Below, one piece after another: positions 46,461 through 56,276 of a DNA stretch of 64,000 nucleotides. The position numbers were made by a program, and so were the translations under genes. The notes under the pieces are model-generated. The model was not told the origin of the DNA. It saw only the letters and a list, made by a program, of their open reading frames with translations, and searched no databases. Source of the stretch: Pseudomonadota bacterium. Lineage in GTDB: Bacteria; Pseudomonadota; Gammaproteobacteria; Acidiferrobacterales; Acidiferrobacteraceae. Where the stretch lies: assembly GCA_021794275.1 (NCBI GenBank), contig JAJYRD010000010.1:1-64000 (forward strand), in the 5' to 3' direction. How positions within the stretch are numbered: the stretch's first letter is position 1; every line of letters starts with the position of its first letter.

Positions 46461-49436
46461 GTGTCCGCCGATCCGCACCTGCATCCCTGCGTCATACGTG
46501 TCGACGAGCAAGACATTGCGACTCATGTAGGCGAAAATCTGCTCGAGGCCGTGGTCCGCGCCGACCGTTACATCCCGCACCTCTGCTACAACCCAGCCCT
46601 GGGCCCCATAAAAACCTGCGACACCTGTTTCGTCACGGTCGACGGTGCCCTGATCCGCGCCTGCACCCTGCTCGCCCATGACGGCCTGGAGGTCAGCACC
46701 AAGGATGCGCCTTCAGAAGCGGCACGCCGCGAGGGCCTGGACCGTATCCTCGAAAAACACGAACTCTACTGTTCGGTGTGTGACAACAACAATGGCGACT
46801 GCGAGATCCACGATGCGGTCGACAGACTAGCCGTTCGCCATCAGCGCTATCCCTACAGGCCAAAGCCTTACAGCCCCGACGCGTCGAACCCTTTCTACAC
46901 ATACGACCCGCTTCAATGCATACTCTGCGGGCGCTGCGTGGAGGCCTGCCAGAACGTACAAGTCAACGAAACCTTGAGTATAGGCTGGGAACTGGAACAT
47001 CCCCGCGTCCTATGGGACGGGGGCCGGCCGATCAATGAGTCGAGCTGCGTGTCCTGCGGTCACTGCGTGACGGTATGCCCCTGCAATGCACTTATGGAAA
47101 ACACCCTACTCGGAAAGGCCGGCCCATTCACCGGCTGGCCCGCGCCCGTGAAACGCGAGATGATCGAGTTCGTGAAGGGTGTGGAGCAAACCACGACCTT
47201 CATTCCGATCACCGCCATCTCGAAGATCGACGAATGCCTGCGCCATGCGGAACAGAAGATCACAAAGACCGTCTGCACCTTCTGTGGGGTTGGCTGCTCC
47301 TTCGATATCACGACCCGCGGCCGCCATATCCTGAAGATCCAGCCGGAACAGGGGCCGGCCAATGGCATATCGACCTGCGTCAAGGGCAAGTTCGGGTGGG
47401 ACTTCGTAAACAGCAAGGACCGCCTCATCAAACCCCTGATCCGCGAAGGATCCTCATTCCGCGAGGCAAGCTGGGACGAGGCCTTGGGGCTTGTTCACGA
47501 GCGGTTTAGCGCAATTCGCGCAAGCCATGGGGCCGACGCCCTGGGCTTCGTCGCCACAAGCAAGGGCTCGAACGAGGAAGTCTATCTCACGCAAAAGTTC
47601 GCGCGCGCCATCGTCGGTACCAACAATGTCGATTGCACCTCCCGCTACTGTCAAAGTCCGGCCACCGAGGGGCTCACGCGCACCGTGGGCTATGCTGGCG
47701 ACTCGGGCACCATGGATGACATCGACGACGCCGAACTCCTGCTTATGATCGGCACAAACACAACCGACAGCCACCCGGTGCTCGCGACCCGCATCAAGCG
47801 CCGCCTGAAACGCGGCGAGGTGAAAGTGATCGTCGCAGACCTCCTGCGCCACGAAATGGCCGAGCGCGCCACCGTCTTCCTGCGGCCCAGACCCGGCACC
47901 GACCTCGTGTGGCTTTGCGCCGTGACGCGCTACATCCTCGACCGCGGGCTTCAAGATCAGGCCTTTCTCGAAAAGCGCGTGAATAACCTCGACGCCCTGC
48001 GCGCCTCGCTCGCTCCGTTCACGCTCGCCTACGCCTGCGCCGAGACCGGCATCCCTGAAGCCCAGATCGTGCGTATCGCCGAAATGATTGTCGATGCCTC
48101 AGGCGTGTGCGCCCTCTGGGCGATGGGTGTGACCCAGCGCACAACGGGCAGCGACACGAGTACCGCCATCTCAAATCTGCTCCTAGTCACTGGAAACTAC
48201 GGAAAGAAGGGCTCGGGGGCCTACCCCTTGCGTGGCCACAACAACGTCCAGGGCGCAGGCGACTTCGGTGCGTTGTCCGACAAGCTACCAGGGTACTTGA
48301 AGATCTCGGACGCGAAGGCGCGCGAACGCGTCGGCCGTGCCTGGGGGGTCAAGATCCCCGTAAAAGCCGGCCTCAATAATCACAGCATGATAGAAGCCGC
48401 ACACGCGGGCGAACTCAAGGCCATGTACATCATAGGGGAGGATACAGCAGTGGTCGATGCTGATGCCCGCCATACCCAGGCGGCGCTGGAGAAGCTCGAC
48501 TTTCTGGTTGTCCAGGACATCTTCATGACCACCACCGCGCGGTTCGCCGACGTCGTGCTACCGGCGTGCCCCAGCCTCGAAAAGGAAGGCACGTTTGTGA
48601 ATACGGAACGGCGCATCCAACACTTCGAGCCTGCGTTCGATCCGCTCGGTGAATCCAGGCCTGACTGGTTGATACTCTGCGAACTCGCAAAGCGCTTCGG
48701 GCACCGCTGGGATTATGCGGGACCCCAGGAGATCATGTCGGAGGCCAGCAAGGTTGCGCCTATCCTGGCCGGGGTCACCTACGATCGCCTCGAGGGCTAC
48801 AACTCCCTCGTGTGGCCCGTCGACGCCGAGGGACACTCCGAGACGCTCCTTTACACGAAGAGCTTCCATACCGAGGACGGCAAGGCCACGCTCTATCCCG
48901 TCCATTGGCACGCCCCGATAGAGCAGGCCGATGGCGAGTACGACCTCACTTTGAACAATGGGCGCGTACTAGAACATTTCCAGGAGGGCAACCTCACCGC
49001 GCGCGTCCCTGGGATCGTCTCCAAGGTCAACCAGTTTTATGTGGAGGTATCGCGCGAACTTGCAGATGAGTTGGGCATAAAGACCGGGGCGTGCGTGACG
49101 CTCACTTCACGCCGTGGCAGTGTGGATGCTGGTGTATTGGTGAGCCCTCGCGTCACCGGGCGTGAACTCTATACCGTCGAATTCTCCCTAAAAGAGCCCA
49201 TCAACCGCTTGACCGGCAATCACGTCGACGCGGCGACCCAGACGCCCGCCTTCAAAGAGCTTGCGGTGAAACTCAAGGTGCTAACACGGGAAGGCCCCTC
49301 GCCGGTGCCGCGTTCGAACCCTCGTTTCGGTGCGCGCACCCCGCAATCCGGCGTCGAAGTCGAACGGAAATGGAAGCGCCGCGAGTACCGGCCCGTACCC
49401 GAAACGATTACGACCCGCGCGGGGGGCCAATCATGA
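46461..49436 (+). CDS. Molybdenum formate dehydrogenase-like oxidoreductase, YjgC/YrhE type
   Basis: A 991-residue protein. An N-terminal 2Fe-2S domain has Cys42, 53, 56 and 68; a His-Cys3 cluster motif (HELYCSVCDNNNGDCEIH) and two 4Fe-4S ferredoxin motifs (CILCGRCVEAC, CVSCGHCVTVCPC) follow. The molybdopterin domains then begin with CTFCGVGCSFDI. The active-site residue is Cys397 in SRYCQSPATEGL. It should oxidise formate to CO2 with Mo- or W-bis-MGD. AAGGAGG precedes GTG 46461. A DUF1641 gene overlaps its end; no separate NAD- or quinone-reactive subunit is adjacent. Confidence 0.9.
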   Translation: MSADPHLHPCVIRVDEQDIATHVGENLLEAVVRADRYIPHLCYNPALGPIKTCDTCFVTVDGALIRACTLLAHDGLEVSTKDAPSEAARREGLDRILEKHELYCSVCDNNNGDCEIHDAVDRLAVRHQRYPYRPKPYSPDASNPFYTYDPLQCILCGRCVEACQNVQVNETLSIGWELEHPRVLWDGGRPINESSCVSCGHCVTVCPCNALMENTLLGKAGPFTGWPAPVKREMIEFVKGVEQTTTFIPITAISKIDECLRHAEQKITKTVCTFCGVGCSFDITTRGRHILKIQPEQGPANGISTCVKGKFGWDFVNSKDRLIKPLIREGSSFREASWDEALGLVHERFSAIRASHGADALGFVATSKGSNEEVYLTQKFARAIVGTNNVDCTSRYCQSPATEGLTRTVGYAGDSGTMDDIDDAELLLMIGTNTTDSHPVLATRIKRRLKRGEVKVIVADLLRHEMAERATVFLRPRPGTDLVWLCAVTRYILDRGLQDQAFLEKRVNNLDALRASLAPFTLAYACAETGIPEAQIVRIAEMIVDASGVCALWAMGVTQRTTGSDTSTAISNLLLVTGNYGKKGSGAYPLRGHNNVQGAGDFGALSDKLPGYLKISDAKARERVGRAWGVKIPVKAGLNNHSMIEAAHAGELKAMYIIGEDTAVVDADARHTQAALEKLDFLVVQDIFMTTTARFADVVLPACPSLEKEGTFVNTERRIQHFEPAFDPLGESRPDWLILCELAKRFGHRWDYAGPQEIMSEASKVAPILAGVTYDRLEGYNSLVWPVDAEGHSETLLYTKSFHTEDGKATLYPVHWHAPIEQADGEYDLTLNNGRVLEHFQEGNLTARVPGIVSKVNQFYVEVSRELADELGIKTGACVTLTSRRGSVDAGVLVSPRVTGRELYTVEFSLKEPINRLTGNHVDAATQTPAFKELAVKLKVLTREGPSPVPRSNPRFGARTPQSGVEVERKWKRREYRPVPETITTRAGGQS

Positions 49437-49912
49437 GCGCGCTCATCGACTACCGTCATGTACGGCCGGAGGAGGCGACTGCGGAAAAGGAGCTCTTCGA
49501 ACTGCTTGAGGCGCTTTCGCGACACGGTATCCTTCGCTTCTTCACGGCGCTTACAGGCGGCCTGCCGGACGCGGGACTCATAGTGGCCCGCGGCCTCAAT
49601 TCGGAGGCATCCCGTACCGCGGTTCAAAACATCGTCACCCTGTTGTCGGCCTTGGGGCGGGTGCCACCGCAGGACTTCTCGCGCTTCATGGATGCGGTGT
49701 CCCTCGCCACGCAAAACGTGGAACGTAAGACTGAAGCACCCCACGACGGGGTCGGCGATCCGCCCGGAATCACCGGTGCCTACCGGCTTCTCCAGGACGA
49801 TGCCCTCTGGCGCGCCTTAGGCCCCCTGCTCGACGGTCTGAAGGCCTTCGGCGAGAGCCTGGCGAAAGGAGCGCCTCCCAGGACACCACCACCGCGCGAA
49901 CCTCTGCTTTGA
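49433..49912 (+). CDS. DUF1641 protein, formate dehydrogenase partner (YrhD-like)
   Basis: A 159-residue helical protein of the DUF1641 family: ELFELLEALSRHGILRFFTA and ALTGGLPDAGLIVARGLNSE are family-like. In Bacillus, the homologous yrhD lies next to the yrhE formate dehydrogenase gene, and the same pairing occurs here with an ATGA overlap. Its biochemical role is unknown; a membrane-tethering or electron-transfer partner role is conceivable. Confidence 0.82.
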   Translation: MSALIDYRHVRPEEATAEKELFELLEALSRHGILRFFTALTGGLPDAGLIVARGLNSEASRTAVQNIVTLLSALGRVPPQDFSRFMDAVSLATQNVERKTEAPHDGVGDPPGITGAYRLLQDDALWRALGPLLDGLKAFGESLAKGAPPRTPPPREPLL

Positions 49913-49929
49913 GGCCGGAGTGGCTTGCC

Positions 49930-50604
49930 CTAGAGCCAGCCGCGTTCCTTGAAGGAGACGATGTGGCCGTCGCCCACAACGAGATGATCGACGACGCGTA
50001 CCCCGATCAAACCGAGCGCTGCGGCAAGCCGAACGGTGAGGTCCCGGTCGGCCAGACTCGGCTCAGCATGTCCCGAGGGGTGGTTGTGAACGAAGATGGC
50101 GGCGGCGGCGTTGTGGACCAGGGCTCGCTTTACGACCTCGCGCGGATACACGACCGCCGCGTCTATCGTGCCCTCAAAAAGGACCTCTTCCACGAGCAAG
50201 CGGTGGCGGATATCGAGAAACAGACAGGCGAAGACCTCGCGGGGACGATCACGGAAGGAGGCCGTGAGGTAGCGACGCGTCACCAGAGACGACGAGAGGA
50301 CGGTCTCACGGCGCAGACTTTCGCCCAGATGGCGCCGCCCCATCTCCAGAACAGCGCGCACCAGGGCGTACTTGGCGGGCCCTAGGCCCGGCGCCTCGCA
50401 AAACGCATCCTGTTCGACCGTAAGTAGGCCCCGCAATCCCCCGAATCGCGCAAGGAGCGCGCGCGCCAGGTCCACGGCGGTCTTGCCGCTCACCCCGGTT
50501 CTTAGGACAATGGCCAAGAGCTCCGCGTCAGACAGGGCCTCGGGGCCGTTCTGCAACAGGCGTTCGCGCGGGCGTTCATCTACGGGCCAGGCGGAAATGG
50601 TCAT
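49930..50604 (-). CDS. radC: RadC family JAMM-domain protein
   Basis: A 224-residue RadC. UPF0758 N-terminal region ([20 protein letters not shown]) with a helix-hairpin-helix, then a JAMM metal-protease-like domain with [18 protein letters not shown] (HxHxnD metal motif). Its function is still uncertain; it was named for DNA repair. It converges with the DUF1641 gene (17 bases apart) and is divergent from coaBC. Confidence 0.93.
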   Translation of the reverse strand: MTISAWPVDERPRERLLQNGPEALSDAELLAIVLRTGVSGKTAVDLARALLARFGGLRGLLTVEQDAFCEAPGLGPAKYALVRAVLEMGRRHLGESLRRETVLSSSLVTRRYLTASFRDRPREVFACLFLDIRHRLLVEEVLFEGTIDAAVVYPREVVKRALVHNAAAAIFVHNHPSGHAEPSLADRDLTVRLAAALGLIGVRVVDHLVVGDGHIVSFKERGWL

Positions 50605-50691
50605 AGCGGCTCCTTGCCGCTACGATAGCAAGAGCAAGCACAAAGCGCCGTCCGGGAAATCGCCGGCTGGGCAAAGACATTGGAGAGGGAG

Positions 50692-51894
50692 ATGCGGGAT
50701 ATGGCGTCGCCTCGGGGTCGCCGGGTGGTGCTTGGCATCACAGGCGGCATAGCGGCCTACAAGGCCCCGGAACTGGTGCGTCAGCTACGCGCCGCCGGCG
50801 CCGAGGTGCGGGCGGTGCTTTCGCAGAGCGCCGCGCGTTTTGTCGCCGTGGGGGCGCTCACGGCCGTGGGCGCGGAAGTGGTCGATGACGAGGAGATGGG
50901 CATGCTCCACATCGACCTCGCCCGCTGGGCCGACATTGTGCTTATCGCGCCTGCGACCGCCCATCTCCTGGCGCGGCTTGCGATCGGCGCCGCGGATGAC
51001 CTGCTCACCACCCTCTGCCTGGCCACCGAGGCCCCCATCTGCCTGGCGCCCGCCATGAATCGCGTGATGTGGGAGCATCCGGCGACCCGCGCAAATCATA
51101 CGCAGCTTCTCGAGCGTGGCGTGCTTTTCGTAGGGCCCGACGAAGGCCCTCAGGCATGTGGCGAGAACGGGCCCGGGCGCATGAGCCAACCTGCCGAGAT
51201 CGCGGCCTTCCTCGAGCACCTCTGGGGTGAGGAAGGCCGCTTGCGTGGCGTCCGAGCGGTTGTCACCGCAGGCCCCACCTATGAAGCCCTGGATCCGGCC
51301 CGCGGCCTCACAAACCGAAGCTCCGGGAAGATGGGCTACGCAGTGGCGGCGGCGCTCGCTGAGCAAGGGGCGCAGGTGCTTCTCGTATCCGGCCCCACGG
51401 GCCTCACCGCCCCTCCGGGGGTACGAAGGGTCCTAGTCACGAGCGCGATCGAGATGCGCGAGGTAGTCCTCGCCCACCGCGACGGGATGCGACTCTTCGT
51501 AGGTGCCGCCGCCGTCGCCGACTATCGACCGGAAACGGTCTCGGCACAGAAACTGAAAAAGCAGGCGGGCACCCTTACGATCACCTTTGTCCGCAATCCC
51601 GACATCGTGGCCGAAGTCGCGAGCTGGACGCCACGGCCGTTTACCGTGGGCTTCGCGGCCGAGACCGAGGAACTCGAGCGCCATGCGCGCACCAAACTCG
51701 AAAAAAAGGGGCTCGACCTCGTGATCGCGAACCCTATAGGGGAACCGGGCGCTGGTTTCGGGGAAGACCACAACCGCGTCACCCTCATCGACAAAGACCG
51801 GACCGTCGCATGGACTGCCGCGCCCAAGACCGAGATCGCGCGCCAGATCGTGATGGAGATCATCAAACGCTTACCGAGGGACACGCACGCATGA
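50692..51894 (+). CDS. coaBC: Bifunctional phosphopantothenoylcysteine decarboxylase / phosphopantothenate-cysteine ligase
   Basis: A 400-residue two-domain enzyme of coenzyme A synthesis. The N-terminal flavoprotein CoaC has [20 protein letters not shown] and [20 protein letters not shown]; the C-terminal CTP-dependent CoaB has [20 protein letters not shown] and [30 protein letters not shown] lies before ATG 50692; ATG 50701 and TTG 50680 are alternatives. It overlaps dut by ATGA. Confidence 0.95.
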   Translation: MRDMASPRGRRVVLGITGGIAAYKAPELVRQLRAAGAEVRAVLSQSAARFVAVGALTAVGAEVVDDEEMGMLHIDLARWADIVLIAPATAHLLARLAIGAADDLLTTLCLATEAPICLAPAMNRVMWEHPATRANHTQLLERGVLFVGPDEGPQACGENGPGRMSQPAEIAAFLEHLWGEEGRLRGVRAVVTAGPTYEALDPARGLTNRSSGKMGYAVAAALAEQGAQVLLVSGPTGLTAPPGVRRVLVTSAIEMREVVLAHRDGMRLFVGAAAVADYRPETVSAQKLKKQAGTLTITFVRNPDIVAEVASWTPRPFTVGFAAETEELERHARTKLEKKGLDLVIANPIGEPGAGFGEDHNRVTLIDKDRTVAWTAAPKTEIARQIVMEIIKRLPRDTHA

Positions 51895-52352
51895 CGGGAC
51901 CCGTCGTCGATCTAAAACTTCTGGATGCGCGCTACGGGAAGGAATTCCCACTGCCCACCTACGCGACTGCAGGCTCTGCTGCCGTAGATCTGCGCGCCTG
52001 CCTGAAAGAGCCGCTTACGCTCGCGCCATCGGACTGCCGGCTCGTCCCGACGGGTCTCGCCCTCCATATCGCCAACCGCGCGTATGCCGCGCTCATCCTG
52101 CCGCGTTCAGGGCTCGGACACAAAGGGCTCGTCCTCGGGAACACCGTGGGCTTGATCGATTCGGATTACCAGGGCGAAATCAGCTTGTCCTGCTGGAACC
52201 GCGGGGGCGAGCCGTTCGCCATCAACCCCGGCGACCGCGTGGCGCAGCTTTTGATCGTCCCGGTCGTCGCGGCGCACTTCCGCATCGTCGACCAATTCCA
52301 TGAGGCGACCGAGCGCGGCGAGTCCGGTTTCGGCCACTCGGGCATCCGTTAA
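51891..52352 (+). CDS. dut: dUTP pyrophosphatase
   Basis: A 153-residue homotrimeric dUTPase. The five motifs are readable, including [52 protein letters not shown] and the C-terminal [10 protein letters not shown] that closes over the active site. It removes dUTP and supplies dUMP for thymidylate. It overlaps coaBC and precedes the phosphohexomutase by 48 bases. With dcd at 59.6 kb the window encodes both steps of dCTP to dUMP. Confidence 0.96.
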   Translation: MTGPVVDLKLLDARYGKEFPLPTYATAGSAAVDLRACLKEPLTLAPSDCRLVPTGLALHIANRAYAALILPRSGLGHKGLVLGNTVGLIDSDYQGEISLSCWNRGGEPFAINPGDRVAQLLIVPVVAAHFRIVDQFHEATERGESGFGHSGIR

Positions 52353-52400
52353 CATATAAACCTCGCCCGGCCACGGGCCCTATCAGGAGATACTTGACCG

Positions 52401-53810
52401 ATGACCCCCACGCCCACCGCACCAAGCCTCCAGCGCGCCGATCTTCCGCCAGCCAGCATTTTCAAATCCTATGACATACGGGGCATCGTCGATGTCGAGT
52501 TGAAGCCCGACTATGTGCGCGCCATCGGACAGGCGATCGGCAGCGAGGCGCGTGAGCGCGGTCGCTCCACGGTTGTCATCGCCCGCGACGGAAGACTTTC
52601 CGGGCCGACACTCCTTCAGGCCTTGAGCGAAGGGCTCACCGCAAGCGGCTGCGACGTCATCGACATAGGGCTCGTCCCCACCCCGCTACTCTACTTCGCA
52701 ACCCTGGCATTCGAGACCGGGTCGGGTGTCATGCTGACCGGGAGCCACAACCCTCCCCAATACAACGGTTTAAAGATCCTGCTCGACAGCGAGACCCTGT
52801 CCGGCGCGCAGATAACGGCGCTCTATCAACGCCTCGTTGAAGGCCGCCTTGCAAGTGGTGCCGGGACGCGCCGCGCCGCCGACGTCCGTCAGACCTACCT
52901 GGACCGCGTCACGGGCGACATCCACCTCGCGCGCCCCCTGAAGGTCGTGCTCGACTGCGGCAACGGCGCGACCGGCGAGATCGCGCCCACCCTCTTTCAC
53001 GCACTCGGCTGTTCGATCACCACCTTGTTCGGCGAAATCGATGGACACTTCCCAAACCATCATCCTGACCCGAGCCAGCCGGAAAACCTGAAAGACCTCC
53101 AGAAACGCGTAATTGAAGACGGGGCCGACGTTGGCCTTGCCTTCGACGGGGACGGGGACCGGCTGGCCGTGGTTGCGCCGGACGGGTCCATCATCTGGCC
53201 GGATCGGCAACTGATTCTGTTTGCCCGCGACGTCCTATCCCGACACCCCGACGGACAGATCCTCTATGACGTCAAGTGCTCGCGGGCCTTGGACGAGGCG
53301 ATACGAGAGGCGGGTGGCCGGCCGCTCATGTGGAAAACCGGGCACTCCTTCATAAAGGCCCGCATCCGACAGGGTGACGTACTGCTTGCGGGCGAGATGA
53401 GTGGACACATATTCTTCAAGGAGCGCTGGACCGCTTTCGATGATGGCTTATATGCGGGCGCCAGGCTTCTGGAGCTCCTCGCCAAGAGCCCCGTCCCTCC
53501 GGCCGAGGTATTTGGCGCGCTCCCCAATACCGTCAATACCCCGGAGATCCAGATCCCGGTCACGGCGGAAAGCCCGCATACCCTCGTGGACCTATTGGTG
53601 CAGGCCGCGCATTTCCCGGACGGCAAGGTCACGACCATAGACGGCCTGCGGGTCGATTTTCCCGACGGCTTCGGGCTCATACGCGCCTCCAACACGACCC
53701 CCATACTCGTACTGAGATTCGAGGGCACGACACAAGAGGCGCTCGGACGTATACAAACGCGTTTCCGCGATCTCATGAACGGCGTACGGCCGGCGCTCGC
53801 AACTTGGTAG
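52401..53810 (+). CDS. algC: Phosphomannomutase/phosphoglucomutase
   Basis: A 469-residue alpha-D-phosphohexomutase. The phosphoserine loop is GVMLTGSHNPPQYNGLKI, the metal site is DGDGDRLAVV, and GEMSGHIFFKERWTAFDDGL is the sugar-binding loop with TTPILVLRFEGTTQEAL as the phosphate site. It interconverts mannose- or glucose-6- and 1-phosphates for LPS and exopolysaccharide. It ends the coaBC-dut-algC run. Confidence 0.93.
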   Translation: MTPTPTAPSLQRADLPPASIFKSYDIRGIVDVELKPDYVRAIGQAIGSEARERGRSTVVIARDGRLSGPTLLQALSEGLTASGCDVIDIGLVPTPLLYFATLAFETGSGVMLTGSHNPPQYNGLKILLDSETLSGAQITALYQRLVEGRLASGAGTRRAADVRQTYLDRVTGDIHLARPLKVVLDCGNGATGEIAPTLFHALGCSITTLFGEIDGHFPNHHPDPSQPENLKDLQKRVIEDGADVGLAFDGDGDRLAVVAPDGSIIWPDRQLILFARDVLSRHPDGQILYDVKCSRALDEAIREAGGRPLMWKTGHSFIKARIRQGDVLLAGEMSGHIFFKERWTAFDDGLYAGARLLELLAKSPVPPAEVFGALPNTVNTPEIQIPVTAESPHTLVDLLVQAAHFPDGKVTTIDGLRVDFPDGFGLIRASNTTPILVLRFEGTTQEALGRIQTRFRDLMNGVRPALATW

Positions 53811-53948
53811 ACGCCCACAGCGACGCAAATATTCCAAGGAAATTTCCACGGATTGGACGCGTTCCGGGGTTGTCAGCGGGGGGATTTGGCGCCATCCTGT
53901 ACGGCTGTGGCACGACCCTCTAACCGAAAAGTGAGGAGAACAATTACC

Positions 53949-54455
53949 ATGCGTCGATTTCTCGTTGGAGCCGCGTTCGCACTTGGAACCGTCGGCACTT
54001 GCTATGCGCACAACCCCCTGAACGCCATCCACGGGCCCCACATCGACCTCGATAAGACGGTGATCAAGGTTCCGCTCGCAAAGGGGGTGTCCCCGGGTGA
54101 CGCGGTGCAGGCCATGAAAATTGAGGCCAATACCGTCAATATGAAATACGTGGGCGAGCTGCAGCTCTCGAAACAGCTCAAACTGATGGGCATCAAGTCG
54201 GGCGTCCTGACCGTCTACGAATTCTGCAGCCCGCCCATTGCACACGTCATGGTGGAAGCCGATCCGGCCTTCGCCGCCTACCTGCCCTGCCGCATCACCA
54301 TGGTCGCCGCGCACGGCCGCGTCTGGCTTGAAATGCTTAACTTGAACATGATCATCAATGGCGCGCACCTCAAAGGTAAGATGCGCACCCAAGCGCTGCG
54401 CGTGCGCAATGACCTCGATTCCATCCTCTGGGCCGGCGCCCGGGGCAACTGGTAA
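53949..54455 (+). CDS. Secreted DUF302-like protein
   Basis: A 168-residue exported protein with a signal peptide (MRRFLVGAAFALGTVGTCYA). The mature part, VYEFCSPPIAHVMVEADPAF and YLPCRITMVAAHGRVWLEML, follows the DUF302 pattern, whose function is not established. Two cysteines are present near the conserved core. GAGGAG precedes the ATG at a good distance. It lies five bases upstream of a DsrE-family gene, so the two are likely co-expressed in the periplasm. Confidence 0.7.
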   Translation: MRRFLVGAAFALGTVGTCYAHNPLNAIHGPHIDLDKTVIKVPLAKGVSPGDAVQAMKIEANTVNMKYVGELQLSKQLKLMGIKSGVLTVYEFCSPPIAHVMVEADPAFAAYLPCRITMVAAHGRVWLEMLNLNMIINGAHLKGKMRTQALRVRNDLDSILWAGARGNW

Positions 54456-54460
54456 AGGAT

Positions 54461-54868
54461 ATGCGTAAGGGCGGCGCGGCGTGGGCGCTCGCCGTCTTCC
54501 TGGCAAGCCCGGCGCCCGGGCACGCGGCGACCGGGGTGATCTTCCAGGTGAGTACGAACTCTCCCGTCTCCTGGGATGTTGCGGTCCATAACGTTCGCAA
54601 CCTTGAGCGCGCGACCGGATTGCCTGGGAAGCGCATCGAGGTCGTGGTCTTCTCCCGCGCATCGCGCATGCTCCTCAAGGACTCGCCCGTGGCCCCCAAT
54701 CTGGATGCCCTCCATGCGTCAGGGGTCACGATCGAGGCCTGCAAGGCGGCCATACGGAGGGCGGGACTCAAACCTTCGGCGATCCTCCCTTTCGTGCGCT
54801 ACATCCCCTCGGGCGTGGCCGAGATCGTGCGCCGTGAGCGGCAGGGCTGGGCCTACGTCCGACCCTAG
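54461..54868 (+). CDS. Secreted DsrE-family protein
   Basis: A 135-residue protein with a signal peptide (WALAVFLASPAPGHAA) and a DsrE/DsrF-like domain (ATGVIFQVSTNSPVSWDVAV), with one conserved-position cysteine (Cys94 in IEACKAAIRR). DsrE folds carry sulfane sulfur on such a cysteine in several sulfur bacteria. The end, PSGVAEIVRRERQGWAYVRP, is strikingly like the end of the anti-sigma factor at 41189. It pairs with the DUF302 gene and converges with the dehydrogenase. Confidence 0.75.
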   Translation: MRKGGAAWALAVFLASPAPGHAATGVIFQVSTNSPVSWDVAVHNVRNLERATGLPGKRIEVVVFSRASRMLLKDSPVAPNLDALHASGVTIEACKAAIRRAGLKPSAILPFVRYIPSGVAEIVRRERQGWAYVRP

Positions 54869-54877
54869 ACTCCACCA

Positions 54878-56083
54878 TCACGCCGCGCGCGCCCCCGGGA
54901 ACTGAATCAGGACCTTGGTGTAGCCGTCCACCCGCTGGTCGAATTTCTTGTACGCCTCGGGCGCCTGATCGATCGGGATGCGGTGGCTCACGATCTTGCC
55001 GGGCTTGGCGCGCCCGGTGATGATAAGGTCGCGCAGATACTCGTTGTAGAGCTTTACCGGGCATTGGCCCATGCCGACGGTGACAGCCTTGTCAAAGAGT
55101 TCCGCCATGGGCAGCGCGAATATCCCTTGCTTGGCCTCAGCCGTCTTCCCGCCCGGGTCCGGCGCCATGTATACCCCGACAATGCCGATGTGACCGGCGG
55201 GGTTGACGAGCCTGACCATGTTTTCCAGGACCTGGGTCGGTTTTTCACGGGCATAATCCCGGTCGTCCCGCGCCTGGTAACCCACCGCATCGATTACGCA
55301 CTCCACGCCCTTTAGTTTCTCTTCGCCCGGGCGCAGGCGCCCGCGCAGGCCGGGCATCTTAGCGCGCAGGGCAAAGATCTGCTCCACCGGATCACCATCG
55401 CGGGCGTTGATGGGGGTCGCGCCCAAATCCTTGACCTTGTCCAGACGCTCGGGCACGAAGTCGATGACATAGACCTCCGACGCGCCCTTGATCAGAGAAC
55501 TCAACGCGGCCATGAGGCCCACGGGGCCGGCACCGAAGATGGCCACGCTCTTGCCGGGCGCCACATGGGCAAGCTCCGCCCCGTAGAAGCCCGTCGGGAA
55601 TACGTCGGCCAGAAGAATGAAGTCTTCTTCCCATTGATCGAACGGCTTGCCGGGAAGCTTCAGGCAATTGAAATCGGCGTTCGGCACCAGGACATACTCA
55701 GCCTGCCCGCCACGATAGGGCCCCATGCCCGCATAACCGTAGGCCGCATGCGGCTTCTGTTCATTCATGGTGAGACACATATTGGTGAAGCCGCGGTGGC
55801 AGTTGTAGCAATAACCGCAGGCGATATTGAATGGCAGCACCACCCGATCGCCTGGCCTTATGCTCGTGACCGCCTCGCCCACCCGCTCGATGACGCCCAT
55901 GATTTCATGGCCCACCATCTGCCCCTTCGGGAGCGCCGTGCGTCCTTCGTACATATGGAGATCGCTCCCACAGATCGCCGAAGTCGTGACCCTCAGCACC
56001 GCGTCCTTGGGGCCCGCGACCCCGGGTTCCTTCTCGTCGGCCACACGCATCCGATTTTCCCCTTCGTATACCACGGCTTTCAT
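54878..56083 (-). CDS. Zinc-dependent alcohol dehydrogenase (glutathione-independent formaldehyde dehydrogenase-like)
   Basis: A 401-residue medium-chain dehydrogenase. The catalytic zinc site is TTSAICGSDLHMYEGRTALP with GHEIMGVIERVGE; the structural zinc cysteines are in ACGYCYNCHRGFTNMCLT; NAD binds at VAIFGAGPVGLMAALSS. The long insert (GYAGMGPYRGGQAEYVLVPN) resembles the glutathione-independent formaldehyde dehydrogenase branch. ATG 56083 follows GAGGA. It could link formaldehyde with the formate dehydrogenase, but substrate is not proven. Confidence 0.88.
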   Translation of the reverse strand: MKAVVYEGENRMRVADEKEPGVAGPKDAVLRVTTSAICGSDLHMYEGRTALPKGQMVGHEIMGVIERVGEAVTSIRPGDRVVLPFNIACGYCYNCHRGFTNMCLTMNEQKPHAAYGYAGMGPYRGGQAEYVLVPNADFNCLKLPGKPFDQWEEDFILLADVFPTGFYGAELAHVAPGKSVAIFGAGPVGLMAALSSLIKGASEVYVIDFVPERLDKVKDLGATPINARDGDPVEQIFALRAKMPGLRGRLRPGEEKLKGVECVIDAVGYQARDDRDYAREKPTQVLENMVRLVNPAGHIGIVGVYMAPDPGGKTAEAKQGIFALPMAELFDKAVTVGMGQCPVKLYNEYLRDLIITGRAKPGKIVSHRIPIDQAPEAYKKFDQRVDGYTKVLIQFPGARAA

Positions 56084-56276
56084 AGGCGATCCTCGCGACT
56101 TATCTTGTGAACGCATGCCCGTGGCCGCCAGCTGCGCGACCTTTGACGGGCCCCGTTCCCGAAGACCAGCGAAACTACGGGGAGTTCGGCGCCATCCGAC
56201 CTTGTGTCCCAACGCGCGGGCACGCATTCCCACCACTCCCAGTGGGCAGGAATGCGCGATGCCGGCGGGTTGCTAC

